Source of the DNA: an uncultured Odoribacter sp.
GTDB taxonomy: Bacteria; Bacteroidota; Bacteroidia; Bacteroidales; Marinifilaceae
DNA: 10,608 bases
Direction of reading: 5' to 3'
Assembly (NCBI GenBank): GCA_900548135.1
Contig: URJC01000061.1
Span: 1 to 10,608, forward strand
Both the position numbers and the translations under genes were made by a program. The notes below the pieces were generated by a model. That model saw only the letters and a program-made list of their open reading frames with translations, was not told the DNA's origin and ran no database searches. Shown here piece by piece: positions 1-6,044 of this stretch. Every line of letters starts with the position of its first letter. Positions within the stretch are counted from its first letter, which is position 1.

Positions 1-329
1 GATGCTGGGCATTGCCCGGTGGTTTTATGGGTATGGAAGAAGATGCTGATACTTGTGCAAAGAGAGAATTGGAGGAAGAAACCGGTTTGAAAGGAGTGGA
101 TGTAAAGCAATTTTATACATTTTCTGCTGTTAACCGTGATCCCCGTTACCGTGTTGTAAGTATTGCTTATTACGCCTTTGTGGAGGTGGGAAAATGCAGG
201 CTTCGGGCAGGAGATGATGTTCGCAAGGTACAATGGTTTGGTTTGGATAGTTTGCCGGCTTTAGCTTTTGATCATCAGGAAATCTTACAAAAAGCATTGG
301 CACATTTAAAGAAAGAGAATGGAGATTGA
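1..329 (+). CDS. Nudix hydrolase, 3' part only
   Basis: The gene enters from the left edge; the first whole codon is at position 3 and reads Cys-Trp-Ala-Leu-Pro-Gly-Gly-Phe. A full Nudix box follows: GGF, then Glu five residues after the box Gly, then the RELEEETGL element, matching GX5EX7REUXEEXGU. The glutamates of the REXXEE part bind the metal ions used to hydrolyse a nucleoside diphosphate linked to another group. After the box, the stretch with NRDPRYRVVSIAYY resembles Nudix proteins of the ADP-ribose pyrophosphatase/NrtR type, where an RDPR-like segment precedes a beta strand. The protein ends about 95 residues after the box with a Lys/Glu-rich tail, so no C-terminal winged-helix domain is present. 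The substrate cannot be read from the sequence; ADP-ribose or an oxidised nucleotide are candidates. The start lies outside the window. No clear terminator follows in the 107 bp before the next gene. Confidence 0.9.
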   Translation, partial: CWALPGGFMGMEEDADTCAKRELEEETGLKGVDVKQFYTFSAVNRDPRYRVVSIAYYAFVEVGKCRLRAGDDVRKVQWFGLDSLPALAFDHQEILQKALAHLKKENGD

Positions 330-436
330 TTGTTAGGGGACTGTTGACAATTTATTCAATGGTCAGGATCGAATTATGCTTCAGTTATTTGTAAAGAAAT
401 AGAGAAAAAGATGAAATAAAAGCAAAACTTTAGAAT

Positions 437-2128
437 ATGATGAAATTTCACCGACAGTCTTTGAGCCGCTTATTATTGCTGGTGGGACTTATGTTTTTAG
501 TCACAGGGATAAAAGCATTACCTTTTCGGGTTGTGGCAGAGCCGTATTATGATATTGCTTTGTTAGCCCAAAAATTGAAAACTTCACGTTATAGTCCTTT
601 TGAGAATCCTACGGGAATTTTTTTTAAGAAGGGGGAACAAGTGAAAGTTAATGTAGGGCCTATGCAAGGTAGGAAATTAGAATTAGTGATTGTTGATTTT
701 AGCCGGCCTGAGGAAGGGGGTAAGAAAGAAGAAACTTCCCGTTACCCGTTACAGGAGGGGGAAAATAGTTTTATTGCTAAAAATCAGGGATTGGCTTATC
801 TGCCTTATTATGTGGAGGATTATCTTGAAGCACCGGAGGTGATGTGTACTTTTTATTCCGGACAAATGAATGGTGTATTTGATCCAGCCCAACATTCCAA
901 TGAAGATTGGAAACAGATGTTGGAATGTACGGTTTTCGAAGTGATGGATATTAAAGGAAAATATGTTAATCTCGTTTTTGATGTTAAAAGCCTGAAAGAG
1001 AATTGCCCGGATAATGGAGTTGGTATGATTCGGATGTATGATCAGATCATCTTATGGGAGCAGGAATTGATGGGGATAGATCAATTTGGCTACCGGACAA
1101 ATAATCATATGTTTGGACGTATCAGTTGGTCTGGACTGCCAAATGCAAATGGGAAGGGTGTTTCTTTCCCGAATACCGGAAAAATTGTAACTCCTGAGAG
1201 TATAAAACGAAATAACTGGGTCATTGGTCATGAATTTGGCCATGTGAATCAAGTACGGCCGGGGTTGAAATGGCATGGAACGACAGAGATAACAACTAAC
1301 ATTTATGCAGCTTGGGTACAATACAAACTTAACCCCGAAGGACCTTTGCGTATTGAACATTCTAAGAGCCCTGACGGAACGGGAGAAAAGGTGATTGGAG
1401 GGCTTTTCAATTGGCATTTTAATCATTGTGTTGTAGGGGGTAAGCCACTGCTTTATAATCCGGCAACTCCTTTTAAGGCACCTTGGTCGGATAATAAGAA
1501 TCCGTTTGTCCGTTTATGTCCTTTTTGGCAATTACAGATATACAATGTATTGGCAGGAATGGGACAACCTGATTTTTATGCCCAAATGAGTGAGCGGGTA
1601 CGTAAGACCAATGAAAAAGGGCTTTCGCCTGGTGAATTGCAAATTAATTTTGTAAAGAACTGTTGCGATGTTATGCAAAAGGATATGACTTCTTTTTTCA
1701 TACACTGTGGCATGTTGCGTCCTGTTGATGGCGAAATAGGAGATTATGGAGGGAATCGTCCTATGGTGATCACCCGAAAAATGATTGATGAAGTGATCCA
1801 GTATGCTTCAAAATATCCGCAACCTGAGTCTCCGGTGAGTTATTATATTACGGCTAATAGTATGAATGCATTTAAAAACAGAGCAGCTGTCGAAGGGAAA
1901 AAAAGGAAAGGTATAAAAATAACCGGGGAGAAATGTGAAATTTCCCATAAGGTGTGGAAAAATGTTGTCGTTTTTGAGGCTTATGCCGGGAAAGAATTGA
2001 AATGTGTGACGATGGTTGGTACAGGAACGGAGGATAATAGCGCTACCATTGCACGAGTCCCGGAAGGATGTGATCGGTTGATGGCTGTTGGTTGGGACGG
2101 GAAACGATTGGAGGTATTCCATTTATGA
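437..2128 (+). CDS. M60-family (enhancin-like) zinc metallopeptidase, secreted
   Basis: Predicted exported zinc peptidase of 563 residues. Residues 1-27 form a signal peptide: basic start, hydrophobic Leu-rich core, and a likely cut after Ile-Lys-Ala at 27. There is no lipobox cysteine. Residues 28 to about 135 fit the accessory region that precedes M60 domains, including the GQMNGVFDPAQHSNEDWK segment. The catalytic motif is HEFGH at 265-269 with Glu284 fourteen residues later, fitting HEXXHX(8-28)E; the two His and Glu284 should bind zinc and Glu266 should be the general base. Residues from about 465 to the end look like the beta-rich C-terminal M60 module. Known M60 enzymes from gut bacteria cleave mucin-type O-glycoproteins, so host glycoprotein degradation is likely but inferred. 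Two adjacent ATGs (437 and 440) are equally possible starts; no Shine-Dalgarno sequence is seen. No SusC/SusD pair is visible nearby. Confidence 0.9.
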   Translation: MMKFHRQSLSRLLLLVGLMFLVTGIKALPFRVVAEPYYDIALLAQKLKTSRYSPFENPTGIFFKKGEQVKVNVGPMQGRKLELVIVDFSRPEEGGKKEETSRYPLQEGENSFIAKNQGLAYLPYYVEDYLEAPEVMCTFYSGQMNGVFDPAQHSNEDWKQMLECTVFEVMDIKGKYVNLVFDVKSLKENCPDNGVGMIRMYDQIILWEQELMGIDQFGYRTNNHMFGRISWSGLPNANGKGVSFPNTGKIVTPESIKRNNWVIGHEFGHVNQVRPGLKWHGTTEITTNIYAAWVQYKLNPEGPLRIEHSKSPDGTGEKVIGGLFNWHFNHCVVGGKPLLYNPATPFKAPWSDNKNPFVRLCPFWQLQIYNVLAGMGQPDFYAQMSERVRKTNEKGLSPGELQINFVKNCCDVMQKDMTSFFIHCGMLRPVDGEIGDYGGNRPMVITRKMIDEVIQYASKYPQPESPVSYYITANSMNAFKNRAAVEGKKRKGIKITGEKCEISHKVWKNVVVFEAYAGKELKCVTMVGTGTEDNSATIARVPEGCDRLMAVGWDGKRLEVFHL

Positions 2129-2142
2129 CATCGGGAGAAGAT

Positions 2143-2176
2143 TGATGAAAGAGTTTTTCATCATTTTGTTTTCTTT
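2143..2176 (+). terminator. Weak hairpin terminator after the M60 gene
   Basis: Fifteen bases after the M60 stop codon an 8-bp stem (2143-2150 with 2156-2163, TGATGAAA/TTTCATCA) closes a 5-nt loop and is followed by a T-rich run (TTTTGTTTTCTTT). The stem is AT-rich and so weak, but its place right after the stop and the T tract support intrinsic termination. It argues against a gene starting at the ATG at 2145, which lies in the stem. Confidence 0.5.
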
Positions 2177-2222
2177 CTGTCGTTTTATCGGAAAAAATGA
2201 AGTGGTTTTTGAAACAGCTACA

Positions 2223-2536
2223 ATGAATGAATTCACAGATTTGATTGATCATAAAGTCTGTTTTGCAGCCCCTCCTTATCCTCAGATTAATGAGATTGAC
2301 GGAAACAGAGTGCAGGAAAAATACGTTTTTGTTTTATTCCTGAAAAATATACCTATAAGGTTGTAAAACACTTCGTCGTTAATCCGGAGTTATTTTTGTC
2401 TGTGGATGAGGATATGGATATATTTGTATGTGATTTGTTCCCCCTTGTTTATTGGGAAAAAAGTAATATCCGTCAGGAAATGTCAAAAAATAGAATCATA
2501 TGTTACGACCTTTTATTAGTACATTTACGCTATTAG
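2223..2536 (+). pseudogene. Possible frameshifted remnant of an unknown gene
   Basis: Two consecutive reading frames in this gap look protein-like but are out of register. The first runs from an ATG at 2223 (Met-Asn-Glu-Phe) to a stop ending at 2366 and contains HKVCFAAPPYPQINEIDGN. The second is open from about position 2299 to a stop at 2534-2536 and contains FIPEKYTYKVVKHF followed by the acidic segment SVDEDMDIFVCDLF. Joining them near 2325-2340 would give a product of roughly 105 residues, overlapping the start of the next gene. I do not recognise the family. Against a live gene are the frameshift, the lack of a start signal, and a good promoter match (2395-2426) inside the second frame. 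It could be a decayed gene, a sequencing error in a small real gene, or chance open frames. Confidence 0.3.
2395..2426 (+). promoter_or_regulatory. Bacteroidota-type promoter for the phosphoesterase gene
   Basis: TTTG at 2395-2398, a 20-bp spacer, then TATATTTG at 2419-2426, an exact fit to TTTG-N19-21-TAnnTTTG. Transcription would start near 2432-2434, leaving a leader of about 67 nt before the ATG at 2500. This gives the gene its own promoter, apart from the M60 gene. Confidence 0.6.
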
Positions 2537-4956
2537 TGCTGGTAAATACTTTTGCTATAGCACAAATTATGGGAAAAGTTTATCTGGATAGGAATGAAAA
2601 TGGAAGGCAGGATCCCGGAGAGAAGGGGATCGCTGGAGTGATGGTGCAGGATGGATTAAATGTGGTTATTACTGCTGCGGATGGAACATTTTGTTTGCCT
2701 GGACACAAAAAGGTAAGGTTTATTGCATTGACTCCTCCGGATGGTTTTCAGGCTTCACCTTGTCACTACGTTCGGTATGAAGGAACGGATAAAACCTATC
2801 AGTTAGGACTATGCCGTGCCCCGCTTCCTGCCGCCGGAGCTTATTCTTTTATACAGATTGCCGATACTGAAACTTCCTTGTATGGTGATTGGATAGATAA
2901 TCTAAAGGAATATGTGAAAACTAATCCTACAGCTTTTGTCATACATACGGGAGATATCTGTTATGAGGCGCATCAGGAATTTCATGGTAAATATTTACGT
3001 TCAGCTGATGTAGGGGTCCCCGTATATTATTGTGTCGGGAATCATGATTTGCGTGAAGGTAAGTATGGGGAGGAACTGTGGGAAAGTTATTTTGGGCCGG
3101 TGTGGTATTCATTTGAGGTTGGAAATGTACATTATATCGTGACGCCTATGCTCGGAGGTGATCATACTCCTTCGTATCGTCGTGAAGATCTTGTCCGTTG
3201 GTTACAAAACGACCTGAAATTAGTGGCAAAGGACAAAAAAGTTGTATTGTTCAATCATGATTTGTGGTTTGGAGAGGACCACATGATTTTCAAGGACAAC
3301 AAAGGGAGACAAATTGATTTTGCGGAATATGGATTAGAAGCAGTCATTTATGGGCATTGGCATTGCCATTACTATAAACAGTTGAAGACGGGGCTAAAGA
3401 CATTCTGTTCGTCCACTCCGGATAAAGGAGGCATTGATCACGGAACTTCCTGTTTCCGCGTATATCAGGTGGGACAACAGGGAGATCTGTCCTCTGAAAC
3501 ACGTTATTCTTATGTGAGGGGAGAGTTAGCTGCGGTATGTCCTGCAGAAGGAGAAACTCTGGTTTGTCCCGATGGAAAAATGAATGTGCGGGCGAATGCC
3601 TACCGGACGGTTTCCCGGACAAAACGAGTGACTGCGGTAGTAGAGCAGAATGGAAAAAATGTGTCTTCTGTTGTATTGTCTCCTGAAACGGGTTGGGCTT
3701 GGAGTGGCAAGATACGGGTGAGGGATGGAAAGCAGCGCTTGAGGATTACTGCTGAATTTGAGGATGGCACGGTGTTGACCCGTCGTGTCGATTACCGGAT
3801 CAGCTTTGATACACCGGAAGTCTGTGAAAAGGAAGTTGTTTGGGCAGGACTTCGTGGTAATGCGGCCCATCATCAGGTGGTAGAGAAACAGGTGAGCTTG
3901 CCTTTGCAAACCAGATGGGTCCGGAATGCGGGAGGCAATGTGTTCATGTGCTCGCCTGTAATTGCCGGGGGAAAAGTGTTTGTTGCAACGATTGATGATG
4001 ATAATGGGGAGAAATGCGGAGTGAAGGCTTTCAACGAGTCGGACGGTAAATTGTGCTGGACGGTGAAAACTTCCAATTCTGTAAAAAATACGATTGTTTA
4101 CGAAAATGGACGGATTTTTGCAGTGGATGCAACAGGTTTTTTGTATGCTATTGATGCGGAACAGGGAACAGTGTGTTGGAAAATGCAGCTTCCGGTACCA
4201 TTCTTACCTCCGGTGGATGAAGGATTGGCTGTGGACCATGGAGTTGTATATGCTGGTCAAGGGAGTGGTATTTGTGCTGTCCGGGCTGGGGATGGAAAGA
4301 TTTTATGGAAAAACGAGGCTTGGAGTGGTGGTGAGGGGACGACCTCAACTTTCACGGTTGGAGACAGGGTACTTGTTGCTTCGGCACATTGGAATGGATT
4401 ATTTGGGCATGATGTGGAAAATGGCTCTTTGTTGTGGAAGAAACGGGATAGTCAGATGCGCTTCCGGGATGGTTCGGCCACTTATTATGACGGTAATTTT
4501 TATTTGGCTTCAAGTGATCGCATTTATATGATTCATCCCCGTTCAGGAGAGGTGTTGAAAACGACAGAGACGGCCTATCGGTTTAATTCAGCTGCTGCTC
4601 CGCTGGTGACAGATCAATATCTGGTGGTGGCTACCTCCGACAAGGGAATTGTTGCTTTTGACCGTTTGACTTTTAAGGAGGTGTGGAATTACCGGACTGG
4701 ACCAGCTATGTTCTATACTGTCCCTTACACACATAAGCAGGAATGTAGTGTTGAACTTTCTCCGGTACTCATCGGTGATGTATTGGTATTTGGGGCTAGT
4801 GACGGTTATTTGCATGCCGTAGATTTGGATACTGGGACTTATAGGGGAAAACGGGCATTGGGTGCGCCAGTATTTTCAAGTATAGCAGTTGGAGGTAATT
4901 CTTTTTATGTTACTGACTTTGCTGGTAATTTATATTGCTTTTTGCTAGATAATTAG
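2500..4956 (+). CDS. Secreted metallophosphoesterase with C-terminal PQQ-like beta-propeller
   Basis: An 818-residue protein with four visible parts. Residues 1-21 form a signal peptide with likely cleavage at AIA-Gln22. Residues 24-105 form a small beta domain like the N-terminal domain of this phosphoesterase family, with DRNENGRQDPGE and TAADGTFCLPG as in SdrD-B/CNA-B folds. Residues 115-325 form a calcineurin-like phosphoesterase domain: Asp122-Thr-Glu124 (motif I), Gly151-Asp152 (motif II), GNHD at 180-183, NHD at 252-254 and GHWH at 285-288. A beta-rich linker (about 330-440) follows, resembling the family's C-terminal domain. From about 448 to 818 there are propeller blades in which 'G.vy....G.l.AiDa..G...W' recurs. 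Motif I has Glu where many relatives have His, and motif II lacks the usual second Asp. The enzyme should cleave a phosphoester outside the cytoplasm; the substrate is unknown. The propeller lacks clear quinone-enzyme features and may be structural or a binding platform. Confidence 0.85.
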   Translation: MLRPFISTFTLLVLVNTFAIAQIMGKVYLDRNENGRQDPGEKGIAGVMVQDGLNVVITAADGTFCLPGHKKVRFIALTPPDGFQASPCHYVRYEGTDKTYQLGLCRAPLPAAGAYSFIQIADTETSLYGDWIDNLKEYVKTNPTAFVIHTGDICYEAHQEFHGKYLRSADVGVPVYYCVGNHDLREGKYGEELWESYFGPVWYSFEVGNVHYIVTPMLGGDHTPSYRREDLVRWLQNDLKLVAKDKKVVLFNHDLWFGEDHMIFKDNKGRQIDFAEYGLEAVIYGHWHCHYYKQLKTGLKTFCSSTPDKGGIDHGTSCFRVYQVGQQGDLSSETRYSYVRGELAAVCPAEGETLVCPDGKMNVRANAYRTVSRTKRVTAVVEQNGKNVSSVVLSPETGWAWSGKIRVRDGKQRLRITAEFEDGTVLTRRVDYRISFDTPEVCEKEVVWAGLRGNAAHHQVVEKQVSLPLQTRWVRNAGGNVFMCSPVIAGGKVFVATIDDDNGEKCGVKAFNESDGKLCWTVKTSNSVKNTIVYENGRIFAVDATGFLYAIDAEQGTVCWKMQLPVPFLPPVDEGLAVDHGVVYAGQGSGICAVRAGDGKILWKNEAWSGGEGTTSTFTVGDRVLVASAHWNGLFGHDVENGSLLWKKRDSQMRFRDGSATYYDGNFYLASSDRIYMIHPRSGEVLKTTETAYRFNSAAAPLVTDQYLVVATSDKGIVAFDRLTFKEVWNYRTGPAMFYTVPYTHKQECSVELSPVLIGDVLVFGASDGYLHAVDLDTGTYRGKRALGAPVFSSIAVGGNSFYVTDFAGNLYCFLLDN

Positions 4957-4974
4957 ATCGTATCCCGATAGGGG

Positions 4975-5007
4975 CCCAAAGTGTAAATTCCGATTTACAT
5001 GCTTGGG
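4975..5007 (+). other. Hairpin in the 3' region of the phosphoesterase gene
   Basis: Nineteen bases after the stop codon, CCCAA/TTGGG (4975-4979 with 5003-5007) and TGTAAAT/ATTTACA (4982-4988 with 4993-4999) stack around a TCCG loop, with a G4981-C5002 pair and small bulges between. No T run follows, so it is not a standard terminator. It may protect the mRNA 3' end or assist the terminator just downstream. Confidence 0.5.
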
Positions 5008-5021
5008 GAAATATCCTGAAA

Positions 5022-5062
5022 CAAAAAAACTCGGTATTTTAATGGAAATACCGAGTTTTTTT
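5022..5062. terminator. Bidirectional intrinsic terminator
   Basis: A perfect 10-bp stem (CTCGGTATTT at 5030-5039 with AAATACCGAG at 5046-5055) has a 6-nt loop, seven Ts on the right and a run of As on the left. It can therefore stop transcription both from the phosphoesterase gene (+) and from the tRNA-Asp gene (-), which converge here. Confidence 0.85.
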
Positions 5063-5080
5063 GTTTTTCTTCTTTTTCAG

Positions 5081-5154
5081 CGGTGCGGACGGGACTCGAA
5101 CCCGCGACCCCAGGCGTGACAGGCCTGTATTCTAACCAGCTGAACTACCGCACC
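5081..5154 (-). tRNA. tRNA-Asp (anticodon GTC)
   Basis: Read on the minus strand, this 74-nt segment folds as a complete cloverleaf. It has acceptor arms GGTGCGG/CCGCACC, a D arm with AGCTGGTTA, an anticodon stem CAGGC/GCCTG around CTGTCAC, a five-base variable region, and a T arm with TTCGAGT. The anticodon GTC (5118-5120) and the discriminator base G (5081) are the identity set for aspartate. The 3' CCA is not encoded and must be added by the nucleotidyltransferase. The gene stands alone, with its own promoter upstream and the shared terminator downstream. Confidence 0.97.
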
Positions 5155-5201
5155 AATCTTTTAAAAACTGAACAACGATTTATTGTTCTCAATTGCGAGT
5201 G

Positions 5202-5232
5202 CAAATGTATGAGGATTTTTTGAACCTGCAAA
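5202..5232 (-). promoter_or_regulatory. Promoter of the tRNA-Asp gene
   Basis: On the minus strand, TTTG (5232-5229), a 19-bp spacer and TACATTTG (5209-5202) fit the Bacteroidota promoter consensus exactly. Transcription would start near 5195, about 40 nt before the tRNA 5' end, leaving a leader for RNase P to remove. Confidence 0.7.
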
Positions 5233-5481
5233 TATTTTGTTTGAAAAAAATGGTTCAAAAGAGAGATTTATTTTTCCTTTGATGGTAATGTTTTAAAAAT
5301 GAAGTGTTTAACTTTTTGAATATAAAAGCGAAAAATTAATCCCGGAAAAATCAGGCTTATTTGAGTTTTTAATTAACTTTGACCTCAAGGAAAACAAATT
5401 GATTTTTTGATTCGTTTATCGGGACACAGATAAAAGTGATACCCGTAAATTGTAAAATTTATAAAATCTAAATTATTAATA
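5233..5481 (+). promoter_or_regulatory. gcvH upstream region with -7 candidate and leader hairpin
   Basis: This AT-rich stretch between the tRNA promoter and gcvH holds no gene that I can support. TAACTTTG at 5374-5381 fits the TAnnTTTG element, but no good TTTG lies 19-21 bp upstream. If used, the leader would be about 95 nt. Within it, TTTA-T-CGGG (5415-5423) can pair with CCCGTAAA (5442-5449) around an 18-nt loop, with one bulged T. I see no known glycine riboswitch. The gcvH ATG is preceded only by A/T-rich sequence. Confidence 0.4.
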
Positions 5482-5856
5482 ATGAACGTACCAGCAGAAT
5501 TAAAGTACACCAAAGAACATGAATGGATTCGTGTTGAAGGTGAAGAAGCAGTTGTAGGAATTACTGATTATGCTCAAAGCCAATTAGGCGATATTGTTTT
5601 TGTTGAATGTGAAACTGTCGGAGATGATTTGGAAGCCGGAGATACTTTCGGTACAATTGAAGCTGTTAAAACTGTTTCTGATCTTTATTTACCTGTAGGG
5701 GGTGAAGTGCTTGAATTTAATGAAGGACTTGAAGATGAACCGGAATTAGTGAATAAAGATCCTTATGGAAAAGGATGGATTGTCAAAATAAAAATTAATG
5801 ATGAGACTGAATTAGATGGTTTGTTGAGTGCTGATGCTTACAAAGCGTTAATTTGA
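5482..5856 (+). CDS. gcvH: Glycine cleavage system H protein
   Basis: A 124-residue lipoyl carrier protein of full family length. It starts with the typical 'P.elkYT.eHEWi' segment (residues 4-16), continues with VGITDYAQ and LGDIVFVE, and carries the lipoylation site in [13 protein letters not shown], where Lys63 should receive lipoate. The C-terminal segment with [14 protein letters not shown] also fits. The H protein shuttles the aminomethyl group between the P (decarboxylase), T (aminomethyltransferase) and L (dihydrolipoyl dehydrogenase) proteins in the cytosol. In some bacteria it also serves as the entry point for lipoate. No gcvT, gcvP or lipoate gene adjoins, and a strong terminator follows directly, so it is a single-gene unit here. 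Confidence 0.97.
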   Translation: MNVPAELKYTKEHEWIRVEGEEAVVGITDYAQSQLGDIVFVECETVGDDLEAGDTFGTIEAVKTVSDLYLPVGGEVLEFNEGLEDEPELVNKDPYGKGWIVKIKINDETELDGLLSADAYKALI

Positions 5857-5881
5857 TATATCCTTTAATAGAATTTGGTGT

Positions 5882-5922
5882 AAATCTCCGGGAAGCACAA
5901 AAGTTTTCCGGAGATTTTTTTT
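5882..5922 (+). terminator. Intrinsic terminator of gcvH
   Basis: AAATCTCCGG (5882-5891) pairs perfectly with CCGGAGATTT (5908-5917); three more inner pairs (GAA with TTT, including one G-T) extend it to 13 bp. Further Ts run to 5922. It lies 25 bp after the gcvH stop and separates gcvH from the next gene. Confidence 0.88.
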
Positions 5923-5975
5923 AGTTGTTCTTAATAATATTTCTACTATTGTTAGGTAAACTTATTGATTTATTT

Positions 5976-5983
5976 TAATTTTG
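5976..5983 (+). promoter_or_regulatory. Promoter -7 element for the glmM gene
   Basis: TAATTTTG fits TAnnTTTG. The upstream element is poor: TTAG at 5952-5955 is the nearest at a 20-bp spacing. A start near 5990 would give a leader of about 55 nt before the ATG at 6045, and would exclude in-frame GTG starts upstream of or at that point. Confidence 0.45.
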
Positions 5984-6044
5984 GGAGGTGTATAGCGTGG
6001 GGGAAGTTGCGCTTGAATTGGTTTTATCCTTAATAAATGCAAAT

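Noticed and set aside
330..436. Promoter for the M60 gene, such as TTGACA near 344
   Set aside because: TTGACA is present, but no convincing -7 element follows at a proper distance, and TTATTTG near 385 misses the consensus by one base.
2088..2366. A 92-residue + strand frame overlapping the end of the M60 gene
   Set aside because: Its 5' part is the M60 gene read in another frame and its Met at 2145 lies in a terminator stem. Only the part from 2223 is kept, as a low-confidence remnant.
3526..3909. Minus-strand frames of 92 and 127 residues opposite the phosphoesterase gene (3344-3909)
   Set aside because: Low-complexity antisense shadows; the + strand frame has clear domains throughout.
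4094..4531. A 145-residue + strand frame inside the phosphoesterase gene
   Set aside because: It is a shadow of the propeller-coding sequence: no family match, and odd Met/Trp-rich composition.
5984..6044. Upstream start for glmM at GTG 5997 (or 5988), with GGAGG just before it at 5984-5988
   Set aside because: The GGAGG spacing looks good, but Bacteroidota rarely rely on such sites. The extra residues do not resemble the family, whose proteins begin at MTLIKSISGIRGT, and the likely transcription start is near 5990.
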